From positions 1 through 48,556 of the forward strand of contig NZ_CALMAT010000076.1 of the NCBI RefSeq assembly GCF_937859865.1: DNA of 48,556 bases. Reading direction: 5' to 3'. The stretch comes from an uncultured Mucilaginibacter sp. (lineage in GTDB: Bacteria; Bacteroidota; Bacteroidia; Sphingobacteriales; Sphingobacteriaceae). Below, piece by piece: positions 41,745 through 48,556 of this stretch; the stretch's first letter is position 1; each line of letters begins with the position of its first letter. The position numbers and the translations under genes are program-made. Below the pieces are notes generated by a model. The model was not told where the DNA came from, made no database searches, and saw only the letters and a program-made list of their open reading frames with translations.

Positions 41745-42629
41745 ATGTCTTCGCTCCTCGATCCTAAAACCGTTATGTCCATCAAAAGCCTGCAATTAGC
41801 TGCCAAAACAGTAATTGACGGTTTTTTAAGCGGCGTAAACAAAAGCACCATCAAAGGGCCAGGCATGGAATTTTCTCAATACAGAAGTTATCAGCCGGGC
41901 GATGATTTGCGTTCATTGGATTGGAAAATGTTTGCCCGTTCTGATCGCTATTACATCCGCGAATCGGAAGTGGAAACCAGTATTTCCGTCCGTTTTTTGG
42001 TGGATGCCAGCGCTTCCATGAACCACGAAGATGCCGGTTTTAAAAAGATTACCTACGCCGCTTATCTTACGGCTTCGCTGGCTTATCTGGCCAATTTGCA
42101 AAGCGATGCAACCGGTTTGTTTGTGCTGCAAAACGGTGGTTTGTTTTCGTTGGTGCCAAGGCAAAGCGTGCAGCATTTAAACCGTTTGTTTTATCAGTTG
42201 GAAAACCTCGATCCTGCAGGAAAACTAACCGAACCCGTAGCTTACAAAGAACTTTTTGCCGGAACCGGAAAACGTGAACTGCTAATTTTTGTAACCGATT
42301 TTTACGAAGAAAACAACGAGATTTTAGCACTGCTCGACAAGCTTTCTACCTTAAAACATGAAATCATCGTCTTTCAGATTATCGGGAAAAACGAACTGGA
42401 ACTGGATTTTGCCGGTTACTCGACTTTAGAAGATTTGGAAACCGGAGAAACCATCCAAATCAACGCCACGCAAGCCCGAAAAATGTATAAACAAAAATTA
42501 CAGGAACGCTTAACTTACATCAAAACGCAACTATTGGACAGAAACATTTTTTACCGTTTAATCAGCATGGATCAACCTTTGAATTTGGCTTTGCGCGATT
42601 TTTTGAACCAGCGGATGAAAGGGTTTTAG
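41745..42629 (+). CDS. DUF58 domain protein
   Basis: A 294-aa protein with the DUF58 signature GPGMEFSQYRSYQPGDDLRSLDWKMFARSDRYYIRESE (residues 38-75) and a VWA-like MIDAS start VDASASM (Asp87). The C-terminal half retains the VWA fold (GKRELLIFVTDFYEEN). It has no membrane segment. It belongs to the MoxR operon and is a typical MoxR client (family knowledge). Confidence 0.93.
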   Translation: MSSLLDPKTVMSIKSLQLAAKTVIDGFLSGVNKSTIKGPGMEFSQYRSYQPGDDLRSLDWKMFARSDRYYIRESEVETSISVRFLVDASASMNHEDAGFKKITYAAYLTASLAYLANLQSDATGLFVLQNGGLFSLVPRQSVQHLNRLFYQLENLDPAGKLTEPVAYKELFAGTGKRELLIFVTDFYEENNEILALLDKLSTLKHEIIVFQIIGKNELELDFAGYSTLEDLETGETIQINATQARKMYKQKLQERLTYIKTQLLDRNIFYRLISMDQPLNLALRDFLNQRMKGF

Positions 42630-42727
42630 GCGAAAGGATGAAAGGTGAAAGGAAAAAGGTTTATGGCTGAGAAAATAACAAACCTGAAAAGCGCTGACAG
42701 CCGATTGCTGAAAGCTAAAAGCTAATT
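42630..42727. repeat. Degenerate short repeats between DUF58 and BatA-like genes
   Basis: GGATGAAAGGTGAAAGGAAA and then GCTGACAGCCGATTGCTGAA resemble the words seen at 937-1027. No gene is evident. Confidence 0.5.
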
Positions 42728-44260
42728 ATGCTCCAACTATTAAACCCTTTATGGCTTTGGGCGATGGCCGCAATCAGCATCGCGGTGCTTATCCATTTGT
42801 GGCATATCAAAACCGGCAAAACGCTTAGAATCGGCAGTATTGCTTTGCTGGGCGAAAGTGCACGGCAAAGTTCGCGCAGTTTCCGCATCAACGATTGGCT
42901 GCTGCTGCTTTTACGCTGCCTTTTATTGATCGTGCTTTCACTTTTACTCACGCAACCTTTCTGGCAAGAACAAGCGCAGCAAACTAAAGCAAAAGGTTGG
43001 ATTTTAGTCGAAAAAGAACCGATAAAAGAAGTATATGCACATTTTAAAACGCAAATAGATTCGTTGCTGAAAGCCGGTTACCAGTTGCACCAGTTGGATA
43101 CTTCTTTTAAGGCCATTAATTTGCAACAGGTTTTGAACGATACTTCTAAAACAGCAAAAAGCTACACAAAACCCCGCTCCTACTGGCCGTTGCTAACCTT
43201 ATTGGAACAGCAAATCCCTCAAAAAACGCCAACATACTTATTTACCTCAAACCAGTTGCAACATTTCCGCGGTGCAAAACCAGCGTTAAATTCAGATTTG
43301 CATTGGAAAACTTACACGCCTGCCGATTCTGTTGCTACCTGGATCCAAAACGCCTTTTTAACTTCCAAAGACAGCATTCGGTTAATTTTGGGCGAAAGCA
43401 AACCTGCCGGTACTTCTTTTAGCACCATAAATTTGCAATCCACAGATCGTGGAAATTCTCGTTTTAACGTTTCGTTTGAGGAAGGAAAACCGGTTGTTTC
43501 TTTAAAAAACAAGCCGCAAAATTTGGTTTTGGTGGATACTTCAACCTTAAAAATTACGGTTTATCAAAACCAGAATCCAACTGATGCCGCTTATTTAAAC
43601 GCTGCGCTACAATCGGTAAAAAGGTTTACGGGCAGGAAAATGAAGATCACAACGGCCAGCAGTTTCAACCAAATCCCAGAAAATCAGAATTGGATTTTCT
43701 GGTTATCCAGCCAAAGTTTTCCTTTAAATTCTTCCAAATTAGTTGCTGGCGGAAGTGTTTTTGAATATGAAAACGGCAAAACGCAAGCCATCAATTCCTG
43801 GATTAATAATGAAAACCTGAACGATCCGATCAATTTGTATCAACAAATTTTACCTGATAAAAGAAGCATTGCTGCAACAACAGAAAATGTTTGGCAAAAC
43901 GGTTTTGGACAATCAGTTTTAAGCAGACAAAACGTTGGAAACAAAAACATTTATCGCTTTTACAGTCGCTTTAACTTAGGTTGGAACGATTTGGTTTGGA
44001 GCAGCGATTTCCCGAAACTGATCTTAAATTTACTGTTGAAAAGCTATCCGCAGCGTAATTTTGAAGCTTTTGATAAGCGGAAAATTGCAGCAAATCAGCA
44101 GCAAATTGTAACGGCAACAAATGAAAACCCGGCAAAGCAAATCAGTCAGCCAAAAGATTTAACAGATTTAAAACACGCCTTTTGGATCGCGTTATTCATC
44201 GTGTTTTTGTTGGAAAGAATCCTTGCGTTGCAAACAAAAAAAGAATCGAATTATGCCTGA
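42728..44260 (+). CDS. BatA N-terminal-domain membrane protein
   Basis: A 510-aa protein. The first about 85 residues (LLNPLWLWAMAAISIAVLIHLWHIKTGKTLRIGSIALL, then INDWLLLLLRCLLLIVLSLLLTQPFW) match the aerotolerance BatA N-terminal domain with two membrane helices. A long periplasmic region follows, then a final helix near the C-terminus (HAFWIALFIVFLLERILAL). Four dispersed motifs are inside: 43018 (EPIKEVY), 43099 (DTSFKAI), 43410 (GTSFSTI) and 43848 (LPDKRSI). Role: envelope stress or periplasmic complex of the MoxR operon (inferred). Confidence 0.87.
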   Translation: MLQLLNPLWLWAMAAISIAVLIHLWHIKTGKTLRIGSIALLGESARQSSRSFRINDWLLLLLRCLLLIVLSLLLTQPFWQEQAQQTKAKGWILVEKEPIKEVYAHFKTQIDSLLKAGYQLHQLDTSFKAINLQQVLNDTSKTAKSYTKPRSYWPLLTLLEQQIPQKTPTYLFTSNQLQHFRGAKPALNSDLHWKTYTPADSVATWIQNAFLTSKDSIRLILGESKPAGTSFSTINLQSTDRGNSRFNVSFEEGKPVVSLKNKPQNLVLVDTSTLKITVYQNQNPTDAAYLNAALQSVKRFTGRKMKITTASSFNQIPENQNWIFWLSSQSFPLNSSKLVAGGSVFEYENGKTQAINSWINNENLNDPINLYQQILPDKRSIAATTENVWQNGFGQSVLSRQNVGNKNIYRFYSRFNLGWNDLVWSSDFPKLILNLLLKSYPQRNFEAFDKRKIAANQQQIVTATNENPAKQISQPKDLTDLKHAFWIALFIVFLLERILALQTKKESNYA

Positions 44261-46406
44261 AGCGAACGGAAAATACATCATCAGCAACTGGCAAAAAAAG
44301 TGGGCGCGCAGCAATTTGTTTGCGCTTGTTTTGCTGGCTTTATCGGCGGCACTGTTTTTAACCACACTTTTTCACGTTGTTTTTTCGGCGCCGTTTTGGC
44401 TCGTAATTCCGCTGTTTTTATTGCTGGTTTCGGTTTTGTTTTTTACGGGTTCTTTGTGGAAAATCAGCATTCCAAATGTAGCGCGTTTCCTCAATTCGTA
44501 TTTTCCGGAGTTGGAAGAAAGCAGCGAATTGACGCTAAAACCAACCGAATCGCTTAATTTGTTAGAACGTTTGCAGCGGCAAAAAGTAGAACATATTTTG
44601 CCGGAATTGCCTCAACCTAAAGAATTTGACAGGCGGTTAAAAACAGCTTCCGTCATCTTTTTAATTTCGTTAATCATCAGTTTTTTGCTGGCGAAATTGC
44701 CGTTCAGTTTTCGGCGCGCGCATTTTATGCCGATAAAAGAAGCATTCAACGGAACGAAATCTTCTGCCAAACCGGAAGTGATTTTGCCGGAAATCGAACG
44801 TTTCATCCTAAAAATTACGCCTCCTGCTTACACCGGAAAAGGCAATCGCGAGCAGGAAAAGTTTACCATCTCGGCAGAAGACGGCGCAACCGTAAGCTGG
44901 GAAATCAACACGAATAAAGCGGTAAAACAGGTGAGTTTGATTTTTAACGATCATGAAAAATTAGACTTAAAAGCAGCAAATGTAGAACATACTTTATGGA
45001 AAATTGCAAAAGAAATCCACAATCCTGGCTTTTATCAGGTGAATCTGGACGGCAAAATTTCGGAGTTATACCAGGTTGAAGTGATTAAAGATTTGCCTCC
45101 TGTCATTCGCATACAATCGCCCAAACCAAGTACCGTAATTGATTTTGGCGAGCCACAAAAAACCCTGCTAAAAACAGCATTGAGCGACGATTACGGCATC
45201 AGCGAAGCGTATATCAACGCCACGATTGCCAGCGGAAGTGGCGAAGCAGTAAAATTTAAAGAGCAAAAAATCAGTTTTGAGGCGGCTTTTAACGGACATC
45301 AAACGCAATATCAACTGCAAAAAACGCTGGATTTAAAGGCTTTGGGGATGCAACCGGGCGACGAACTGTATTTTTATATCCAAGCAACCGATAACCATCG
45401 GCAGGAAACGCGCTCGGAAGTTTACATCGTTTCCATCGCTGATACGGCTAAACTGATGCAAATGGAAGGTATGGCAAACAGTTTGGATGTGAAGCCGGAA
45501 TTGTTCAGGAGCGAGCGGCAAATCATCATCGAAACCGAACAATTGCTGCACGAAAAAGACACGATCAAGGTGGAAGAATTTAAAAAACGAAGCAACAATT
45601 TGGGTTTCGACCAAAAGTTGCTGCGGCTGCGTTACGGCAAGTTTTTGGGCGAAGAAAATGAATCGAACATCGGCGACCCGGAAGCGGAAGGGGAAACTTC
45701 TTTATCCAACCCAAAAGATTTCAGCAATGCCGCCAAAATTTTGGATGCTTACACCGACAAGCACGACAATGCCGAAGATGCCGGTTTTTTAACCCCGGAA
45801 ACCAAAAACCAGTTGAAAGCAACGCTGAACGAAATGTGGAGCGCCGAGCTTCGTTTGCGCACGTACAAACCACAGGAAGCTTTGCCTTTTGCCTACAAAG
45901 CGTTGCGTTTGCTGAAGGATTTGCAGCAAAAATCGCGTGCTTACGTGGCCAAAACCAGCGCGAAAATTGCGCCTTTAAAACCGGCAGAAAAAAGGCTGAC
46001 CGGCGATCTGACCAAAATTATTGATCCGGTAAACCAGCAGGATTTTAAAAAACCAACCGATCCAAATTTAGCTTTGCGGCAATCAGCTACGTTGTTGCAT
46101 CAGCTTAAAAACGGAACTGGTTTGGGCGCAAGCTCGCAGCAAATTTTAAGGCAAACTAACTTGCAATTAAGCAGCAAAGCGGCGGCGCAACCTTCGGTTT
46201 ATTTGTCGGCGGTAACTGCTTTTCGTAAGATTTTGGCGCAAATCAATCAGCCAAAAAACATTCGCGAAAAAGATATTTTGACAGTCGAAAAAGCGATACA
46301 AAAAATGCTGCCGCCTGTTGCCAAACTGCCGCAACCAACCACAACCAACCTGGATTTAGGTTTGGCCAGCTCCTATTTTAAAAACTTAAACCGCACAAAC
46401 CAATAA
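44253..46406 (+). CDS. Large membrane-anchored protein, DUF4175-like
   Basis: A 717-aa protein with two N-terminal membrane helices (about 20-65), a third at about 130-150 and a long periplasmic part. The latter has beta-rich segments (ERFILKITPPAYTGKG, PPVIRIQSPKPSTVIDFGEPQKTLLKTALSDDYGISEAYI) and helical, charged segments. The SDDYGI-type repeat is like that of DUF4175 proteins; the assignment is tentative. ATG 44253 overlaps the previous stop (ATGCCTGA) and is preferred over 44223. One dispersed motif (44723-44747) encodes FMPIKEAFN, just after a membrane helix. Confidence 0.8.
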   Translation: MPEANGKYIISNWQKKWARSNLFALVLLALSAALFLTTLFHVVFSAPFWLVIPLFLLLVSVLFFTGSLWKISIPNVARFLNSYFPELEESSELTLKPTESLNLLERLQRQKVEHILPELPQPKEFDRRLKTASVIFLISLIISFLLAKLPFSFRRAHFMPIKEAFNGTKSSAKPEVILPEIERFILKITPPAYTGKGNREQEKFTISAEDGATVSWEINTNKAVKQVSLIFNDHEKLDLKAANVEHTLWKIAKEIHNPGFYQVNLDGKISELYQVEVIKDLPPVIRIQSPKPSTVIDFGEPQKTLLKTALSDDYGISEAYINATIASGSGEAVKFKEQKISFEAAFNGHQTQYQLQKTLDLKALGMQPGDELYFYIQATDNHRQETRSEVYIVSIADTAKLMQMEGMANSLDVKPELFRSERQIIIETEQLLHEKDTIKVEEFKKRSNNLGFDQKLLRLRYGKFLGEENESNIGDPEAEGETSLSNPKDFSNAAKILDAYTDKHDNAEDAGFLTPETKNQLKATLNEMWSAELRLRTYKPQEALPFAYKALRLLKDLQQKSRAYVAKTSAKIAPLKPAEKRLTGDLTKIIDPVNQQDFKKPTDPNLALRQSATLLHQLKNGTGLGASSQQILRQTNLQLSSKAAAQPSVYLSAVTAFRKILAQINQPKNIREKDILTVEKAIQKMLPPVAKLPQPTTTNLDLGLASSYFKNLNRTNQ

Positions 46407-46408
46407 CG

Positions 46409-48199
46409 ATGGCCTGGAATATTGCGGTAATTGCCATTTCTGTTTTGCTGCTGGCTTTTTTGCTTTGGAAAGAGATCGGCCGGAAAAATAAAGCGCATTT
46501 AATTTGGCGTTTAGCGGCTTCGGTTTTGGCAGTTGTTAGTTTGGTTTGTTTGGCCATTCCGCCATTTTATCATGGTAAAAGAAGCATCAATACAAACCAG
46601 GAAATTGTGTTGCTGACAGAAGGTTTTAACCAAGACAGTTTGAACAAATACCAAAGTTTTGCTCCGGTTTTTACGGCTGAACCGGCGATTTATCAAACGT
46701 TAAAATCTTCCAAAATTCGCTTTTTAACAGATTTGGATTTAAATGAAAGTGCATCTCTCAGAAATAAAACTTTACATATTTTAGGTTTTGGTTTGAAGGA
46801 AGACGAACTGAAAGAACTTCAAAATTTCCCAATCAGTTTTAATCCGAATGAATTACCTGCCGGCATCCAAAAAATCAATTGGACAAACCGCTTGAAAGCC
46901 GGTGAAAGTTTTCGGGTCCAGGGAAATTTTCTCAACAAAAGCAATGGCGAAATCAAACTAATTTTAAAAGGTTTGAATACCAGTTTGGATTCCATAAAAA
47001 TTGGTGCTAAAAGAAGCATGTCGTTTTCGTTTCAAACAATTCCGAAAGAAAGCGGACGAGCCGTTTTTGAGTTGCTGGTGCTTGCGGGAAAAGATACGGT
47101 GGAAAACGAAGCATTGCCGCTGGCGATTGAACCGCAGGAAAAACTGAAAGTATTAATGCTTTCGGCTGCGCCGGATTTTGAAAGCCGCTTTTTAAAAAAC
47201 TGGCTGGCCGAAAATGCTTATGAAGTTGCGGCAAGAAGCACCATCAGCAAGAATAAAAACACAACCGGTTTTGCGAATTTGGAAAAGTTTCCGTTGGAGA
47301 AAATCACGTCTTCGCTGCTTCAAAAATTTGATGTTTTGGTTACCGATGCCATTGAATTTGGCAATTTAAGCAAACCGGAAACTTCCGCAATTTTAACGCA
47401 GGTGAATGCAAAAGGAATGGGTTTAATTATCCGTGCCGACAGTGTTAACAATGCTTCTTTTATCGGTAAAAATTTTGCCTTGTACCAGCCAAACAATCCG
47501 CCAAAAGAACTGCATTTGAAGCTGAATGATGTTGTGGGAACGCGTTTAAAAATCCAAAGCGAGCATCCGGCTTTTATCCGAAATCAACCTAACACACAAA
47601 ATTTAGTGCAAGACGAAGCGGCGCACGTGTTGGTCAGCAGCAAGTTGTACGGTTCGGGCAAGCTGGTTTTATCAACTTTAAATAATACTTTTAGCTGGCA
47701 GCTTTCGGGCAAACAAAAGGATTACAGTGCGTTTTGGTCGGAGTTGTTATCCAAAGCGGCGCAAAAAACCAGCCGAAAGGAAAATGTTTATACTGAAATT
47801 TATGCCGATAAAAACAGTATGACGAAAGTTTACCTGGAAACTGCCGACCGGAACTTAACGCTAAAAGTGAACGGGCAAACACTGCTGCTCAGTCAAAATC
47901 CTTCAATTCCGTTTTTGCAGGAAGCTACGTTTTGGCCGGAACGTTCGGGCTGGTTTCCAATCTCCACCCAAAACAACACGACCGACTGGGTTTATATTTT
48001 TGAAAACATGAGTTGGAAAACTGTAAAAGCTGCGGAGAAAATCAGAAGAACGCGGCAATACGCGCGGCAATTTTCGGCAAAGCAGCAAAACAGCCAACAT
48101 CAGCAAAAAGAAGAGCTGGTTTTTGTTCCGCCTCTGTGGTTTTACCTGTTGTTTTTACTTTCCTGCACTTTTTTGTGGGTTGAAACAAAATTGTTATAA
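46409..48199 (+). CDS. Membrane protein of the MoxR/BatA operon, unknown function
   Basis: A 596-aa protein with two N-terminal membrane helices (NIAVIAISVLLLAFLLW and IWRLAASVLAVVSLVCLAI), a large periplasmic region and one C-terminal helix (WFYLLFLLSCTFLWVETKLL). The topology is like the BatA-like protein two genes upstream. It starts 2 bp after the previous stop. Four dispersed motifs are in frame: 46566 (HGKRSIN), 46994 (IGAKRSMS), 47451 (NASFIGKN) and the ACAGTAT variant 47800 (YADKNSM). Not recognised beyond the context. Confidence 0.78.
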   Translation: MAWNIAVIAISVLLLAFLLWKEIGRKNKAHLIWRLAASVLAVVSLVCLAIPPFYHGKRSINTNQEIVLLTEGFNQDSLNKYQSFAPVFTAEPAIYQTLKSSKIRFLTDLDLNESASLRNKTLHILGFGLKEDELKELQNFPISFNPNELPAGIQKINWTNRLKAGESFRVQGNFLNKSNGEIKLILKGLNTSLDSIKIGAKRSMSFSFQTIPKESGRAVFELLVLAGKDTVENEALPLAIEPQEKLKVLMLSAAPDFESRFLKNWLAENAYEVAARSTISKNKNTTGFANLEKFPLEKITSSLLQKFDVLVTDAIEFGNLSKPETSAILTQVNAKGMGLIIRADSVNNASFIGKNFALYQPNNPPKELHLKLNDVVGTRLKIQSEHPAFIRNQPNTQNLVQDEAAHVLVSSKLYGSGKLVLSTLNNTFSWQLSGKQKDYSAFWSELLSKAAQKTSRKENVYTEIYADKNSMTKVYLETADRNLTLKVNGQTLLLSQNPSIPFLQEATFWPERSGWFPISTQNNTTDWVYIFENMSWKTVKAAEKIRRTRQYARQFSAKQQNSQHQQKEELVFVPPLWFYLLFLLSCTFLWVETKLL

Positions 48200-48266
48200 A
48201 CATTTTTGTTTCAACCTTAACTAAAAAGCACTAAATTGGAACTTTTAATAAATCAAACTTAATTCT

Positions 48267-48271
48267 GGAGG
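48267..48271 (+). promoter_or_regulatory. Shine-Dalgarno GGAGG deciding a TTG start
   Basis: GGAGG, 8 nt before TTG 48280. Strong Shine-Dalgarno sites are uncommon in this window, which makes this one informative. Confidence 0.6.
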
Positions 48272-48279
48272 ATAATTAA

Positions 48280-48556
48280 TTGAAAAGAAGCGACTTTCTT
48301 TACCTTTCGGGCTTGGGCCTCGGCTCGATGATGCTACCCGGCCTGGGTGCCTTTGCCCGTCCGATTGATCCGATGGCTGCTTTGTATGACGGCATCGACG
48401 TAAAACTGAAAAAACAATTGGCCGATGTGGCGCTGAATGCAGCGAAATCCAAAGGCGCCAGTTATGCCGATGTGCGCATTGGCCGTTACTTGAACCAAGC
48501 TGTAATTACCCGAGAAAACCGGGTGCAAAATATTGCCAATACCGAATCGCAGGGCG
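48280..48556 (+). CDS. TldD/PmbA-family metallopeptidase, 3'-truncated
   Basis: The first about 92 residues are present: MKRSDFLYLSGLGLGSMMLP gives a Tat-like or hydrophobic signal region, then LADVALNAAKSKGASYADVRIGRYLNQAVITRENRVQNI, the TldD/PmbA N-terminal domain. In this family TldD carries the HExxxH zinc site further on, beyond the window. Start TTG 48280 is supported by GGAGG. Exported TldD-like proteins with such leaders are common in Bacteroidetes. Confidence 0.85.
   Translation, partial: MKRSDFLYLSGLGLGSMMLPGLGAFARPIDPMAALYDGIDVKLKKQLADVALNAAKSKGASYADVRIGRYLNQAVITRENRVQNIANTESQG

Overview
The window looks like a chromosomal segment from a Bacteroidetes bacterium, most likely family Sphingobacteriaceae (Mucilaginibacter/Pedobacter-like). 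The reasons are the TAnnTTTG-type -7 promoter boxes (for example at 9970, 16980 and 24370), the bacillithiol-associated YtxJ, a long insert-containing IspG, the mreBCD-mrdA-rodA order, and a MoxR/DUF58/BatA-like operon. Genus-level placement is an inference. I saw no rRNA, tRNA, CRISPR array, IS transposase or phage gene.

Layout. 1-4.2 kb: end of ribH, a 35-aa lipoprotein, ytxJ, an OsmC protein, lipA, and an ECF sigma/anti-sigma pair. 4.2-9.8 kb (minus strand): nnr, uvrA and a lytic transglycosylase. 9.9-15 kb: an RluB-type pseudouridine synthase with a long disordered N-terminus, a secreted lactonase, a PAS/HisKA protein lacking an ATPase domain, a single-domain response regulator, a lipoprotein and purN. 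14.9-16.8 kb: two toxin-antitoxin modules (RelE-like and DUF1778/GNAT), separated and bounded by three direct copies of the purN 3' end plus a hairpin. 17-24 kb: a TetR regulator with matching operators and a tripartite RND efflux operon. 24.4-31.7 kb: purH, then mreB-mreC-mreD-mrdA-rodA. 31.7-35.8 kb: a Glu/Pro-rich protein, tdk, a DUF2383-type protein, a repeat-rich gap holding a gene relic, a Uma2 protein and a TonB-like protein. 35.8-40.6 kb: ispG, a third toxin-antitoxin pair, a GAF histidine kinase and DUF4159. 40.7-48.2 kb: moxR, DUF58, a BatA-like protein and two large envelope proteins. The window ends in a TldD/PmbA-type peptidase.

The most unusual feature is a short dispersed motif, GRTAAAAGAAGCAT (reverse ATGCTTCTTTTAYC), with a sister form ending ACAGTAT. 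I count roughly 55-60 copies in 48.6 kb. About 24 are paired as inverted repeats between genes, about 11 are single intergenic copies, and about 22 lie inside intact reading frames, read in several different frames on both strands. Many paired copies sit inside a larger composite element bounded by GCCTGTTTAAAT and its reverse complement. The density, the tolerance of coding sequence and the terminator-like inverted pairs resemble the DNA-uptake signal sequences of Haemophilus and Neisseria. I know of no such signal described for this group, so that function is a hypothesis.

A second unusual structure is the purN locus, where toxin-antitoxin cassettes appear to have accumulated behind serial copies of the purN 3' end.
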